A DNA stretch of 64,000 bases. Source: Corynebacterium mustelae (GTDB lineage Bacteria > Actinomycetota > Actinomycetes > Mycobacteriales > Mycobacteriaceae). The notes below the pieces were generated by a model. It saw only the letters and a list, made by a program, of their open reading frames with translations. It was not told the DNA's origin and ran no database searches. The stretch covers positions 1,798,001-1,862,000 of the forward strand of contig NZ_CP011542.1 in assembly GCF_001020985.1 (NCBI RefSeq). The letters are read 5' to 3'. This document shows, one piece after another, positions 1-9,226 of the stretch; position 1 is the first letter of the stretch, and each line of letters begins with the position of its first letter. Made by a program: the position numbers and the translations under genes.

Positions 1-1
1 T

Positions 2-286
2 AGTTGGTGTTTAGGCTCTGCAGTAGGGGCGCTTTTCGCCACCTTTGCTCTTGGAGAAATTCCTGGATTAGATTTTGTCCTGATCGCTTTGTTTACGGTT
101 TTAAGCATTGATGTACTTAAACAGACCAAAGACTTCCGAAGCACGTTGATCGCCCTGTGTTGCGGGGCGGTTGCTTTTATGATTAGCCGCGATCACATGC
201 TGGTGCTCGCTATGACTGGATACGCGATAGTTTTAATCGGTCGGTTTTGGTTGTCAGAAACCCGAGCGAAGGATAAAAATGCCTAG
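2..286 (+). CDS. azlC: AzlC-family branched-chain amino acid exporter subunit (3' part)
   Basis: The reading frame is open from the window edge and ends at a TAG at 284-286, so only the last 94 residues are seen. They are almost wholly hydrophobic: a Gly/Ala-rich helix with GSAVGALFAT, then IPGLDFVLIALFTVL, a short polar loop (KQTKDFR) and two more membrane helices. That is the usual C-terminal layout of AzlC permeases, which pair with a small AzlD protein to export branched-chain amino acids (BrnF in C. glutamicum also exports methionine). The stop overlaps the start of the next gene by 8 bp, the expected coupling with azlD. The substrate is inferred from the family only. Confidence 0.85.
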   Translation, partial: SWCLGSAVGALFATFALGEIPGLDFVLIALFTVLSIDVLKQTKDFRSTLIALCCGAVAFMISRDHMLVLAMTGYAIVLIGRFWLSETRAKDKNA

Positions 287-608
287 TTCTAGCTACATTA
301 TCGCCGCAATAGTCGTTGCAATGCTTATAACCTTCGCTACACGGGCAATTCCGTTCCCGCTGCAAACCCGCCTACAAAACAGCAAGTTCTTATTAAGCTT
401 TGGTCGGTGGATGCCAGTAGGAACAATGATTATTCTGCTCACGTACTCGTTAACAACCATACCGTGGGCAACCGGGTACTCAAGTGTTGCACCTTATGTC
501 GCAGGTTTTATCGCCACTAGCGCATTGCACTTTTGGCGCGGCAATACTTTTGCCTCCATCATCGCTGGAACGTTCGTCTGTGTGCTGCTTTCGTTCTACC
601 TAAATTGA
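279..608 (+). CDS. azlD: AzlD-family branched-chain amino acid exporter small subunit
   Basis: A 109-residue protein with four predicted membrane helices. It carries the family signature near the N terminus, ITFATRAIPF, followed by RWMPVGTMIILLTYS. Length and motifs match AzlD/BrnE, the small partner needed by AzlC for amino acid export across the cytoplasmic membrane. The start overlaps the end of azlC by 8 bp, so the two are translationally coupled. The gene ends 51 bp before the convergent ctaB stop. I saw no regulator gene (an Lrp-type regulator often lies next to this pair), but the window starts inside azlC so it may lie to the left. Confidence 0.87.
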   Translation: MPSSSYIIAAIVVAMLITFATRAIPFPLQTRLQNSKFLLSFGRWMPVGTMIILLTYSLTTIPWATGYSSVAPYVAGFIATSALHFWRGNTFASIIAGTFVCVLLSFYLN

Positions 609-659
609 CTTTGCTTGGCAGCACCCCAGCGCTGCTGATTGCACACGGCGTGCTGGTGG

Positions 660-1577
660 TCACCACCCTATGAGGGCACTGATCGTTTCTAGCCCCATTA
701 CGGCATCGATAGAAAGACCGACGAACAGCAGCGCTAAATAATTATTCGACAGAATAAAAAGCCGTAATGGTTTCACCTCTTTACCGTTTTTCACGCCATT
801 GTGGAGCACTATTGCCATAACCAAAAACCATAAACCTGTAACAACCGCGGTAGCCGCATAAATTACTCCCGCAGCAGGAATTAGTAGTGCCGTCGTGGCG
901 ATAGTAGCAACCGTGTACCAAACAATCTGCCTAGTCACTTGTTCTTCGGTTCGCACAACGGGGAGCATAGGAACACCAGCTGCGGCATAGTCCTCCTTGT
1001 ACTTCATGGCAAGCGCCCACGTATGTGGCGGTGTCCAGAAGAAGATAATGAGGAAAAGCACCACAGCTTGCCACCACTGCGCTGGAACTCCCGGGGGCAG
1101 ATGATCTGTAATTACTGCCCAACCAACAACAACTGGCATGCAACCAGCCGCACCGCCCCACACAATATTCATGTGTGTTCGCCGCTTGAGAAACTTGGTA
1201 TAGACAAAGATGTAGAACAGGATCGTGATCATGACGAACACTGCGGCCAAAAGCGACCCACACAGTAACCACAACCATAAGAAGCTGGCTACAGTTAAGA
1301 CCCATGCAAAAATCGTTGCATTCCTGTTGCTTACGGTATGTCGTACAAGTGGCCGCGCTCGGGTGCGTCCCATTTTTTGGTCAATGTCAGAATCAGCAAC
1401 CATGTTGAAGGTGTTGGCAGCAGCGGCTCCCATCCAACCACCAATGACAGTGAGCAAAATCAGAGCAATATTGTTCTCGCCACGTTCCGCCTGCAACATT
1501 GCCGGGATGGTCGCAACGAGGAGAAGTTCGATAATCCGCGGTTTCGTCAATGCGATATAAGCCTTGATCGTCTCCAA
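660..1577 (-). CDS. ctaB: Protoheme IX farnesyltransferase (heme O synthase)
   Basis: CtaB attaches a farnesyl group to protoheme to make heme O, the precursor of heme A for the aa3 cytochrome c oxidase; it is an integral membrane enzyme. Both prenyl-diphosphate motifs are visible: [20 protein letters not shown] (NxxxDxxxD) and the later [15 protein letters not shown]. Eight to nine hydrophobic segments are present. I place the start at the TTG at 1575-1577 ([14 protein letters not shown], 305 aa), because GGAGG at 1584-1588 lies six bases upstream and homologues begin here. The open frame extends to 1640 but has no ribosome site there. The gene is divergent from tkt, as in C. glutamicum. Confidence 0.93.
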   Translation of the reverse strand: METIKAYIALTKPRIIELLLVATIPAMLQAERGENNIALILLTVIGGWMGAAAANTFNMVADSDIDQKMGRTRARPLVRHTVSNRNATIFAWVLTVASFLWLWLLCGSLLAAVFVMITILFYIFVYTKFLKRRTHMNIVWGGAAGCMPVVVGWAVITDHLPPGVPAQWWQAVVLFLIIFFWTPPHTWALAMKYKEDYAAAGVPMLPVVRTEEQVTRQIVWYTVATIATTALLIPAAGVIYAATAVVTGLWFLVMAIVLHNGVKNGKEVKPLRLFILSNNYLALLFVGLSIDAVMGLETISALIGW

Positions 1578-2020
1578 GGAATTCCTCCACCTCATAGTTT
1601 TAGACAACCAGTTTGCACCTTTGGGTTTCAAACAAACCACTGTGCATGTTTCATACTAGTCGGACAGAACTTCGATGAACCTGTGGACTGAGAAAACAAT
1701 ACCGTATGTTAGCCACACAAGAATCCTTATCAAAGGTTCTCCACATGTTCTGACACGACTCATCAATGGTAGCCCCAGTTGCGACATTTACCACATTTTG
1801 CCTAAGCATTTCTGTAATTCGGCACCCCCATTTTTCCAAAATTTTTCTAGGCCAACGGCAATCTGCTTGTTTAGAGGGCACCTGTAATCAGCTAGTAGTG
1901 GGGCAAATCGCTGCACTACGGGTTGGCTCGGATCGGCCTAATTTTCGTTTGACGGCTAAAGTAGTAGACAGCCTTAATGGCCCAAGTACATCTCCCCTAC
2001 CATAGGACGGAATTTTTACA
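1578..2020. promoter_or_regulatory. Divergent promoter region between ctaB and tkt
   Basis: This 443-bp stretch has no convincing gene; the open frames in it are short and unlike any protein I know. It must hold the promoters for ctaB (to the left) and for the tkt operon (to the right). A possible -35 element TTGACG lies at 1950-1955, but no well-spaced -10 follows it. AGGACGG at 2004-2010 is the likely ribosome binding site of tkt. I found no TGTGA-N6-TCACA GlxR site here. Confidence 0.5.
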
Positions 2021-4114
2021 GTGACTCTCTCCCCGGAACTTGCTGCCCACACGGTTCGGAACTATCCCAGCGACTGGACTGAGCTAGACACAAAAGCCAT
2101 CGACACCGCGCGTATTCTTGCTGCGGATGCGGTGCAGAAATGCGGATCGGGCCATCCTGGTACCGCAATGTCATTAGCTCCACTTGCTTATTTGCTTTAC
2201 CAACGAGTAATGAACCATGATCCAGCTGACACTAAGTGGGCAGGTAGGGACAGATTTGTTTTGTCCTGTGGACATTCCTCATTGACCCAATATGTCCAGC
2301 TATTCTTGGGAGGCTTCGGGCTAGAGCTAGATGATATTAAGGCTCTACGTACCTGGGGTGCATTGACCCCCGGGCACCCTGAATATCGTCACACCGATGG
2401 CGTTGAAATTACCACCGGACCGCTGGGTCAAGGCTTAGCTTCAGCAGTCGGCATGGCAATGGCTGCGCGCAGAGAGCGATTCCTATTTGATCCAGAATCT
2501 CCCACCGGTGAATCTCCATTTGACCACTACATTTATGTGATCGCTTCAGACGGCGATTTAGAAGAAGGTGTCACTTCAGAGGCAAGTTCCTTGGCAGGGA
2601 CTCAAGAACTCGGCAATTTGATCGTTTTCTGGGATGATAACCGTATTTCCATTGAAGAGGACACACAGATTGCTTTTACAGAGGATGTTTGTGCTCGCTA
2701 CGCTGCATATGGCTGGCAGGTTTTGGAGGTCGAAAGCGGTGAGGACATCGTAGCGTTGGAAGCTGCCATTGATAAAGCGCAGGCCGAGACTAGCCGACCA
2801 TCGTTTATCCGTGTGCGCACCATCATCGGTTATCCAGCGCCAACCATGATGAATACTGCAGCAGTTCACGGTGCTGCCTTAGGTGCTGAAGAAGTTGCCG
2901 CCACCAAGAAAGAGTTGGGTTTCGATCCAAGCGTCGATTTTCCAATCACCGATGAAGTTCTGACACACACCCGACAATTGAAAGAACGTGGTCGGCAAAA
3001 ACATGCCGAATGGCAGACGAAGTTTGATGCTTGGGCTGCGCAACATCCTGAACAAAAGAAACTCTTTGACAGGCTTGCCACTCGCAGCTTGCCGAAAGAC
3101 TTCGATGCCGATCTCCCGGTGTGGGAAACCGGCGACAGCATTGCTACTCGCAAAGCTTCGGAAGCAACGATTCAGGCGTTAGCAGCAGTGTTACCAGAAT
3201 TCTGGGGCGGCTCCGCTGATCTCGCTGGTTCGAACAATACCGTTATCAAGGGCGCACCTTCTTTCGGCCCTAGGAGCATTAGTACCGACGCTTGGCAAGC
3301 AGAGCCGGGTGGCCGGAATCTTCACTTCGGCATCAGGGAGCATGCGATGGGGGCTATCGTCAATGGCATTTCCCTTCATGGTGGCACTCGTCCATACTGT
3401 GGTACGTTCCTGATTTTCTCTGACTACATGCGACCAGCTGTACGTCTAGCTGCTCTCATGGAGACAGACGCCTACTACGTGTGGACTCACGATTCCATCG
3501 GCCTTGGCGAGGATGGCCCTACGCATCAACCTGTTGAGCAACTCGCTACTTTACGAGCAATCCCAAACATGTCAGTTTTGCGTCCGGCTGATGCTAATGA
3601 AACCGCTGCAGCATGGCGAGCAGCCTTGCTGTACAAAGAAGGCCCTAAAGGTATCGCCCTTACCCGCCAAAATGTCCCGGTTCTTTCGGGTACCAAGGAA
3701 AAAGCCAAGGAAGGAGTAGAAAAAGGAGCCTACATTCTAGTCGAGAGCTCAACTGAGATTCCTGATGTGATCATCATGGCTACCGGTTCTGAGGTTCAAT
3801 TAGCCGTTGCAGCAGCGGAGCAGCTTGAAAAAGATGGAATTGGAACCCGAGTTGTGTCAGTTCCTTGCCTCGATTGGTTTGAAAAACAAGATTCGGAATA
3901 TCAAGAAACCGTTCTTCCGACCGCCGTAACAGCGCGCATCTCCGTGGAAGCAGGTTTGGCTTTGTCTTGGTATCGGCACCTGGGTTCGCGTGGTCGCGCG
4001 GTTTCGTTGGAGCACTTCGGTGCTTCTGCTCCATACCAAAAGCTTTTCGACGAATTTGGTATCACGGTTGATGCAGTTGTCCAAGCTGCACACGATTCGC
4101 TTGGTGCGAATTAA
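2021..4114 (+). CDS. tkt: Transketolase
   Basis: Transketolase moves two-carbon units between sugar phosphates in the non-oxidative pentose phosphate pathway, using thiamine diphosphate. The 697-residue length is normal. The N-terminal domain shows KCGSGHPGTAMSLAPLAY with the catalytic His and the cofactor motif SDGDLEEGV. The middle pyrimidine-binding domain has GIREHAMGAIVNG and THDSIGLGEDGPTHQPVEQL, and a C-terminal transketolase domain follows. The start is a GTG with AGGACGG ten bases upstream. It is the first gene of tkt-tal-zwf-opcA-pgl. One GCTTTTCGACG oligomer lies near its 3' end. Confidence 0.97.
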   Translation: MTLSPELAAHTVRNYPSDWTELDTKAIDTARILAADAVQKCGSGHPGTAMSLAPLAYLLYQRVMNHDPADTKWAGRDRFVLSCGHSSLTQYVQLFLGGFGLELDDIKALRTWGALTPGHPEYRHTDGVEITTGPLGQGLASAVGMAMAARRERFLFDPESPTGESPFDHYIYVIASDGDLEEGVTSEASSLAGTQELGNLIVFWDDNRISIEEDTQIAFTEDVCARYAAYGWQVLEVESGEDIVALEAAIDKAQAETSRPSFIRVRTIIGYPAPTMMNTAAVHGAALGAEEVAATKKELGFDPSVDFPITDEVLTHTRQLKERGRQKHAEWQTKFDAWAAQHPEQKKLFDRLATRSLPKDFDADLPVWETGDSIATRKASEATIQALAAVLPEFWGGSADLAGSNNTVIKGAPSFGPRSISTDAWQAEPGGRNLHFGIREHAMGAIVNGISLHGGTRPYCGTFLIFSDYMRPAVRLAALMETDAYYVWTHDSIGLGEDGPTHQPVEQLATLRAIPNMSVLRPADANETAAAWRAALLYKEGPKGIALTRQNVPVLSGTKEKAKEGVEKGAYILVESSTEIPDVIIMATGSEVQLAVAAAEQLEKDGIGTRVVSVPCLDWFEKQDSEYQETVLPTAVTARISVEAGLALSWYRHLGSRGRAVSLEHFGASAPYQKLFDEFGITVDAVVQAAHDSLGAN
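4042..4052 (+). repeat. 11-mer GCTTTTCGACG, copy 1
   Basis: Exact copy inside tkt, about 60 bases before the stop; it encodes the LFD of KLFDEFG. Confidence 0.7.
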
Positions 4115-4127
4115 TCTTTTGGATACT

Positions 4128-4153
4128 AGCTGCAACCATATTCGGTTGCAGCT
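4128..4153 (+). terminator. Hairpin between tkt and tal
   Basis: A perfect 10-bp stem (AGCTGCAACC / GGTTGCAGCT) with a six-base loop, ending 35 bp before tal. Only a short TTT follows, so it probably acts as a leaky terminator or mRNA stabiliser inside the operon rather than a full stop. Confidence 0.55.
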
Positions 4154-4188
4154 TTGACCACTTATTTATTAAAGAAAGCTGCTACGTT

Positions 4189-5271
4189 ATGAATGCTATT
4201 GATACACTCGCCCAGTTAGGTACCTCGACTTGGTTAGATGATTTGTCTCGGGATCGTATTGAATCTGGAAATCTCGCAGAGGTTATTTCCGAAAAGTCTG
4301 TCGTTGGAGTGACAACGAATCCAGCGATTTTCGCAGCTGCTATGTCCAGCGGTTCAGCATACGATGCCCAAATCGCTCAGCTGCGTGATGCGAATGCGAC
4401 TCCAGATGAAGCTGTTTACGCGATGAGCATAGAAGATGTTCGCAATGCTTGCGATATTTTCGCAGATATTTATCAAAAGACCAATGGAGTTGATGGTCGG
4501 GTATCAATTGAGGTTGACCCTCGTATTTCAGAGGATACCGATGCAACCATCGCTCAGGCACGGCACTTGTATCAGGAAGTGGGCCGCAAGAATGTCATGA
4601 TTAAAATCCCGGCCACTCCTGGTTCAATTCCGGCCATAGTCAAAGCACTTGGTGAAGGCATCAGCGTCAACGTTACCTTGATCTTCTCGGTGGCACGCTA
4701 TCTGGAAGTCATCAATGCGTTTATCGAAGGTATTCAATTGGCCGCCGAAAACGGCCATGATATCTCCAAAATCCATTCAGTGGCCTCATTTTTCGTCTCC
4801 CGCCTGGATACTGAAGTTGATGCCCGGTTAACTAAGATCGGGACAGATGAGGCTTTGGCGTTGCGTGGAAAAGCAGGAGTGGCTAATGCGCGATTAGCGT
4901 ATGCCGCGTTTACCGAGCACTCTGAATTAGAGAATCTTCCTGATGGTGCCAATATCCAGCGTCCCCTGTGGGCTTCAACGGGAGTAAAGAACCCAGACTA
5001 TTCACCGACGATGTATGTATCGGAATTAGCGGGGCCGCACACAGTGAACACTATGCCGGAAGCGACCATTGACGCTGTTTTAACAGGTGAAGATATCCAC
5101 GGTGACACGTTGAGTGGCACCCGAGCCGAAGCGGAAGAAGTGATGGCTGCGCTTTCAGAGGTGGGGATTGATTTCGCCGATGTGTTCGCAGTGTTAGAGC
5201 GAGAAGGCGTCGAAAAATTCGTTGCTGCCTGGCAAGATTTACTAGATTCAATGGAGAAAAAACTTAGCTAA
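4189..5271 (+). CDS. tal: Transaldolase
   Basis: Transaldolase transfers a dihydroxyacetone unit between sugar phosphates in the non-oxidative pentose phosphate pathway. The protein has 360 residues, the length of the long actinobacterial type. Family motifs are GVTTNPAIFAAAM near the N terminus, the substrate region VSIEVDPRIS, and the Schiff-base lysine in VMIKIPATPGSIPAI, followed by GISVNVTLIFS. It lies 74 bp after tkt, separated by a hairpin, and 87 bp before zwf, also separated by a hairpin. The three may therefore be expressed at different levels from one promoter. The upstream AAAGAAAG is a weak ribosome site. Confidence 0.97.
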   Translation: MNAIDTLAQLGTSTWLDDLSRDRIESGNLAEVISEKSVVGVTTNPAIFAAAMSSGSAYDAQIAQLRDANATPDEAVYAMSIEDVRNACDIFADIYQKTNGVDGRVSIEVDPRISEDTDATIAQARHLYQEVGRKNVMIKIPATPGSIPAIVKALGEGISVNVTLIFSVARYLEVINAFIEGIQLAAENGHDISKIHSVASFFVSRLDTEVDARLTKIGTDEALALRGKAGVANARLAYAAFTEHSELENLPDGANIQRPLWASTGVKNPDYSPTMYVSELAGPHTVNTMPEATIDAVLTGEDIHGDTLSGTRAEAEEVMAALSEVGIDFADVFAVLEREGVEKFVAAWQDLLDSMEKKLS

Positions 5272-5290
5272 CAGCGGTTTTTATTCTCGT

Positions 5291-5316
5291 GTGCCACCGG
5301 TTTCCGTCGGTGGCAC
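5291..5316 (+). terminator. Hairpin between tal and zwf
   Basis: A perfect 9-bp stem (GTGCCACCG / CGGTGGCAC) with an eight-base loop starts 19 bp after the tal stop and is followed by AT-rich sequence ending in TTTT. It could end some transcripts before zwf. Confidence 0.5.
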
Positions 5317-5358
5317 GTACATTACATTTTAGGTTCTTCTTTTTCACAACCTGTAGGA

Positions 5359-6927
5359 TTGGCTGACGTGAGCAATCAAGAGGAAGCACAATTTTCCACC
5401 ACAACCATCTGGGATAACCCACTGCGGAATCCCTCAGATAAGCGACTCCCCCGGATCGCAGGCCCATGCGGCATGGTCATTTTCGGTGTAACTGGCGACT
5501 TGGCACGGAAGAAACTCCTCCCTGCGATTTACGACCTAGCAAACCGAGGTTTGCTTCCGGCCGGATTCCCCCTTGTTGGATACGGGCGTCGAGATTGGTC
5601 CAAGTCCGATTTCGAGGAATATGTACTCACAGCCGTCAAAGCTGGCGCCCGGACGGAATTCCGGGAAAACGTTTGGCTTCGGTTGGCTGAAGGCATGCAT
5701 TTTGTCAAAGGAAATTTCGACGATGACGCTGCATTTGACAGTCTTGCTGCGACCTTGACAGAGCTAGATGAATCCCAAGGCGCTGCTGGCAATTGGGCAT
5801 TTTATCTGTCAGTACCTCCTGATTTCTTCTCAGACGTGTGCCACCAACTGCAACGAAGCGGTATGGCGACCGCACCGGAACATGCTTGGCGACGAGTTAT
5901 CGTCGAAAAGCCTTTTGGGCACAACCAAGAAACCGCACATCAGTTAAACAACCTCATTAATTCGGTGTTCCCGGAAAAGTCGGTCTTCCGTATCGACCAC
6001 TACCTTGGTAAAGAAACGGTGCAAAATATCATGGCTCTCCGTTTCGCCAATCAACTTTTCGACCCACTTTGGAACAGCCACTACATTGACCACGTCCAAA
6101 TTACAATGGCCGAAGACATAGGTCTTGGCGGGCGAGCCGGGTATTATGACGGAATTGGTGCGGCACGTGATGTGATTCAAAACCATCTTATTCAGCTGCT
6201 AGCGCTTATCGCCATGGAGGAACCCATTGATTTCACCCCTGCGGAGCTCCAGGCGGAGAAGATCAAAGTTTTACGTGCAACCTCGCCCGTGAAACCATTT
6301 GCTAAAACTACTGCTCGAGGGCAGTACGCGGCTGGTTGGCAAGGCTCCGAGTATGTTAAAGGTCTGCGAGAGGAGGAGGGTTTTGACCCGGACTCCGCCA
6401 CTGAAACCTATGCTGCCTGCACGCTGGAGATCAATTCACGGCGTTGGGCGGGCGTTCCGTTTTATCTTCGCACCGGAAAGCGTCTTGGTCGCCGAGTCAC
6501 GGAGATCGCTCTTGTTTTCAAAGATGCACCGCATCAACCTTTTTCTGAAGGATCCCGACATGCTCAAGGTCAAAATGTAGTGGTCATTCGGGTGCAGCCA
6601 GATGAAGGAATGCTTATGCGCTTTGGCTCAAAGGTGCCCGGCTCGGGTATGGAAGTTCGCGATGTGAACATGGATTTTAGCTATACAGAAGCATTCACAG
6701 AGGAATCACCTGAGGCATACGAGCGACTCATCCTAGATGCATTGCTGGACGAAGCTTCACTCTTCCCAACGAATGAGGAAGTCGAATTGTCCTGGAAGAT
6801 CCTCGATCCCGTCTTGGAGTATTGGGCTAATCACGGCCGTCCCGATGAATATCCGGCAGGAACTTGGGGGCCGGAATCAGCTGATCGAATGCTAGCGCGG
6901 TTTGGCCGCACTTGGCGTCGTCCCTAA
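5359..6927 (+). CDS. zwf: Glucose-6-phosphate 1-dehydrogenase
   Basis: Zwf oxidises glucose 6-phosphate to 6-phosphogluconolactone with NADP, the entry step of the oxidative pentose phosphate pathway. The nucleotide-binding loop is FGVTGDLARKKLLPAIYDL (about residues 40-58). The active-site block is RIDHYLGKETVQN, and VIVEKPFGHN precedes it. The C-terminal half is nearly identical in pattern to the C. glutamicum enzyme. The open frame begins with TTG at 5359; a GTG at 5368 (VSNQEEAQ) with AGGATTGG upstream is an equally good start. It is followed at once by opcA, whose product is required for activity in corynebacteria. One 11-mer copy lies in the VEKPFG codons. Confidence 0.97.
   Translation: MADVSNQEEAQFSTTTIWDNPLRNPSDKRLPRIAGPCGMVIFGVTGDLARKKLLPAIYDLANRGLLPAGFPLVGYGRRDWSKSDFEEYVLTAVKAGARTEFRENVWLRLAEGMHFVKGNFDDDAAFDSLAATLTELDESQGAAGNWAFYLSVPPDFFSDVCHQLQRSGMATAPEHAWRRVIVEKPFGHNQETAHQLNNLINSVFPEKSVFRIDHYLGKETVQNIMALRFANQLFDPLWNSHYIDHVQITMAEDIGLGGRAGYYDGIGAARDVIQNHLIQLLALIAMEEPIDFTPAELQAEKIKVLRATSPVKPFAKTTARGQYAAGWQGSEYVKGLREEEGFDPDSATETYAACTLEINSRRWAGVPFYLRTGKRLGRRVTEIALVFKDAPHQPFSEGSRHAQGQNVVVIRVQPDEGMLMRFGSKVPGSGMEVRDVNMDFSYTEAFTEESPEAYERLILDALLDEASLFPTNEEVELSWKILDPVLEYWANHGRPDEYPAGTWGPESADRMLARFGRTWRRP
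5901..5911 (-). repeat. 11-mer GCTTTTCGACG, copy 2 (inverted)
   Basis: Exact reverse-complement copy inside zwf; read on the + strand it encodes the VEK of VIVEKPFG. Confidence 0.7.
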
Positions 6928-6950
6928 TCCGAATTTGAGGCAAGAAACTG

Positions 6951-7892
6951 ATGATGATTTTCGAACTCCCTAATACCGATACCAGGGAAATAGCAAAGAC
7001 ATTGGTGCGAATTCGTGATACTGGAACGTTAGGCACAACTTCCCGTGTATTAACGCTCATTGTTGTCGCAAAATCTACGGACGATATCTCCAAGATTTTT
7101 AGCGCTGCAAACGACGCGTCCCGCGAACACCCCTCTCGTATCATCGTGTTGGTAACTGGCGAAGCGGATTGTCCAACCCAGCTTGATGCACAAGTGGGAA
7201 TTGGTGGCGACGCAGGTGCATCTGAAGTCATTATTATCCGGCTTGAAGGGGAAGTCACACGCCATCTAGTGCACGTTGTAACCCCACTTTTGCTGCCAGA
7301 TACCCCCATCGTTGTATGGTGGCCATTCGCGGCACCAGTTAATCCTAGCGAAGATCCGCTGGGCAAAATTGCCCAGCGCCGGATCACAGATGCTGAATCT
7401 GATCCTATTGTTGATGCTCTTTATAATCGCCGTAGTTCCTATGAACCAGGGGATTCAGATTTTTCATGGGCAAGGCTCACCCCGTGGCGTGGCGTATTGG
7501 CGTCAACACTAGAACAACCACCACACGAAATGATCACCGAGGCCACAGTTTACGGACCTGCGCACTCATCGAGCGTGGATCTCGCTGCTGGCTGGTTGGT
7601 TGACCGATTAGGGGTTTCGGTGGCACGTATTGCGACTGATACCAATTCGCTTGGTAGCATCCCGGTCACCCGCGTGGAATTAGTTCGTCCTTCTGGAACA
7701 ATCGTGTTGGAATCGCTTCCAGATAACCAAACAATCGAAGTCTCAATCCCCCATCGCCCGACCGCACGCGTTGCGGTTAATTTGAGGACGGAAGCAGACT
7801 GCCTCGCTGAGGAATTACGTCATCTTGATCCGGACGAGGCATATGCACAAGCTTTACGTGGCTTGACCAGAGTGACCTACCCTATTGTGTAA
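6951..7892 (+). CDS. opcA: Glucose-6-phosphate dehydrogenase assembly protein OpcA
   Basis: OpcA is an allosteric/assembly partner that raises Zwf activity in cyanobacteria and actinobacteria. This 313-residue protein has the actinobacterial hallmarks: an N-terminal TLVRIRDTGTLGTTSRVLTL, the SRIIVLV strand, the block HVVTPLLLPDTPIVVWWP, and WARLTPWRGVLASTLEQPP in the middle. It starts 23 bp after zwf (two tandem ATGs, 6951 or 6954) and precedes pgl. That order, zwf-opcA-pgl, is standard for Corynebacterium and Mycobacterium. No enzymatic motifs are expected or seen. Confidence 0.95.
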   Translation: MMIFELPNTDTREIAKTLVRIRDTGTLGTTSRVLTLIVVAKSTDDISKIFSAANDASREHPSRIIVLVTGEADCPTQLDAQVGIGGDAGASEVIIIRLEGEVTRHLVHVVTPLLLPDTPIVVWWPFAAPVNPSEDPLGKIAQRRITDAESDPIVDALYNRRSSYEPGDSDFSWARLTPWRGVLASTLEQPPHEMITEATVYGPAHSSSVDLAAGWLVDRLGVSVARIATDTNSLGSIPVTRVELVRPSGTIVLESLPDNQTIEVSIPHRPTARVAVNLRTEADCLAEELRHLDPDEAYAQALRGLTRVTYPIV

Positions 7893-7959
7893 CTTTAACC
7901 GTGAGCCTTACGTCGAATTAGCTACCCTTTTCCAATCGAGGAGTTTGTGAACAGCACTT

Positions 7960-8676
7960 ATGCTAGAAATCATTAAAACTAAATCGCTGGAAGACGTCTG
8001 TGCCCATGCGGCAGACGACTTCATCACCGCTATTCGCGACATTAATCAAACTGGTGGCGTGCATGGAGACGGCATTGCCCGCGTCGTTTTAACCGGCGGT
8101 GGAGCGGGAATTGGAATGCTTCGACGATTGGTTAACGCAGATATCAATTGGGAATTGGTGCATGTGTTCTTCGGCGATGAACGCAACGTTGAGGTCACCC
8201 ATCCTGATTCGAATGAAGGCCAAGCGCGTGAGGCATTGCTGGATCATATCCAAATCCCGGAAGCCAACATCCACGGTTTCCGCCTCGGCGGTATTGAGCT
8301 TTCTGGTGCTGCGGAGGAATATCGTGCAGCACTTCATGACTTCGCCCCATTGGGATTCGACATTCACCTGTTAGGGGTCGGTGGTGAGGGGCATATTAAC
8401 TCTATATTTCCCCATACTGCAGCAGCAGAGGAAACGACTGAGTTAGTTCTTCCTGTATATGATTCTCCGAAGCCGCCGGCTGAGAGGGTTACACTCACGT
8501 TTCCGGCCATTACTTCGGCACAACGGGTTTGGATGTTAGTAGCCGGTCCAGAGAAAGCCGAAGCTGTGAAAAATATTGTGGGAGCCGCGCCTGCTCTCGA
8601 CTGGCCTGCGGCGGGTGCTCGAGGCGTGGTTGAGACAAAGTTATTTGTGGCAGCGGACGCTGCAACACTTCTGTAA
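7960..8676 (+). CDS. pgl: 6-phosphogluconolactonase
   Basis: Pgl hydrolyses 6-phosphogluconolactone to 6-phosphogluconate, the second oxidative pentose phosphate step. The 238 residues show the SugR/glucosamine-isomerase fold signatures: VLTGGGAGIGMLRRL, VHVFFGDERNVEVTHPDSNEGQA and the catalytic GVGGEGHINSIFPH. The ATG at 7960 is the first possible start, because an in-frame TGA lies 12 bp upstream. The purine-rich GAGGAG at 7938-7943 is then 16 bases away, unusually far. It is the last gene of the operon and is followed by a strong hairpin. Confidence 0.95.
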   Translation: MLEIIKTKSLEDVCAHAADDFITAIRDINQTGGVHGDGIARVVLTGGGAGIGMLRRLVNADINWELVHVFFGDERNVEVTHPDSNEGQAREALLDHIQIPEANIHGFRLGGIELSGAAEEYRAALHDFAPLGFDIHLLGVGGEGHINSIFPHTAAAEETTELVLPVYDSPKPPAERVTLTFPAITSAQRVWMLVAGPEKAEAVKNIVGAAPALDWPAAGARGVVETKLFVAADAATLL

Positions 8677-8683
8677 ACGACCG

Positions 8684-8714
8684 GAAGGCGCTGGATATAA
8701 AATCCAGCGCCTTC
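8684..8714 (+). terminator. Terminator of the pentose phosphate operon
   Basis: Perfect 13-bp stem (GAAGGCGCTGGAT / ATCCAGCGCCTTC) with a five-base loop, eight bases after the pgl stop. It lies between convergent pgl and secG and may work both ways. Confidence 0.8.
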
Positions 8715-8808
8715 TTGCTTCACCTTATATAGCCTGCGATGTATTTTCTCGCTTGTGGCAGTACCGTTGAGGTATAAGGTGGCACGCTAACGTTTACCAA
8801 AGTATAAC

Positions 8809-8826
8809 ACGATTTCATGATCGTGG
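8809..8826 (-). terminator. Possible secG terminator
   Basis: A 6-bp stem (CACGAT / ATCGTG) around a six-base loop lies 21 bp after the secG stop. On the - strand it is followed by TTATACTTT. The stem is short, so this is tentative. Confidence 0.35.
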
Positions 8827-8846
8827 TTGGTCTGGGGTCTATAAAT

Positions 8847-9068
8847 CTAAATCAGGTTCAAGGCAATGATACAAATAATCCAGATCAGGCCAGTAATGAT
8901 GGTGAAGCGATCAAGATTCTTCTCAACGACGGTGGAACCTGAAAGATTCGATTGGACGCCGCCACCGAAAAGACTTGACAGGCCGCCGCCCTTTCCCCGG
9001 TGTAAGAGAACGAAAAGGGTCATCAAAACGCTGGCAAGAACCAGCACGATTTGGAGGGCGAGTTCCAT
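8847..9068 (-). CDS. secG: Protein-export membrane protein SecG
   Basis: SecG is the small third subunit of the SecYEG protein-conducting channel in the cytoplasmic membrane. The 73-residue protein has two membrane helices (about residues 4-22 and 53-72). They are joined by the conserved loop HRGKGGGLSSLFGGG with the Gly-rich and Ser-rich stretch typical of SecG. It sits between pgl and ppc, as in C. glutamicum, probably on its own or the ppc transcript. Confidence 0.95.
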   Translation of the reverse strand: MELALQIVLVLASVLMTLFVLLHRGKGGGLSSLFGGGVQSNLSGSTVVEKNLDRFTIITGLIWIICIIALNLI

Positions 9069-9226
9069 TGAATATTAACCTTCAATCTATTTGGCCATGA
9101 GCAACGTGTTTTCAACATTGCTTTCTTAAATTTCTCAACAAATAATACACCAGCAGCCGAAGAAATCCCCTATCGCTCAAGTCGCGTCTGAGGATTTGCT
9201 TGGCTGTTGGTGCTAAGCGTCACCGC

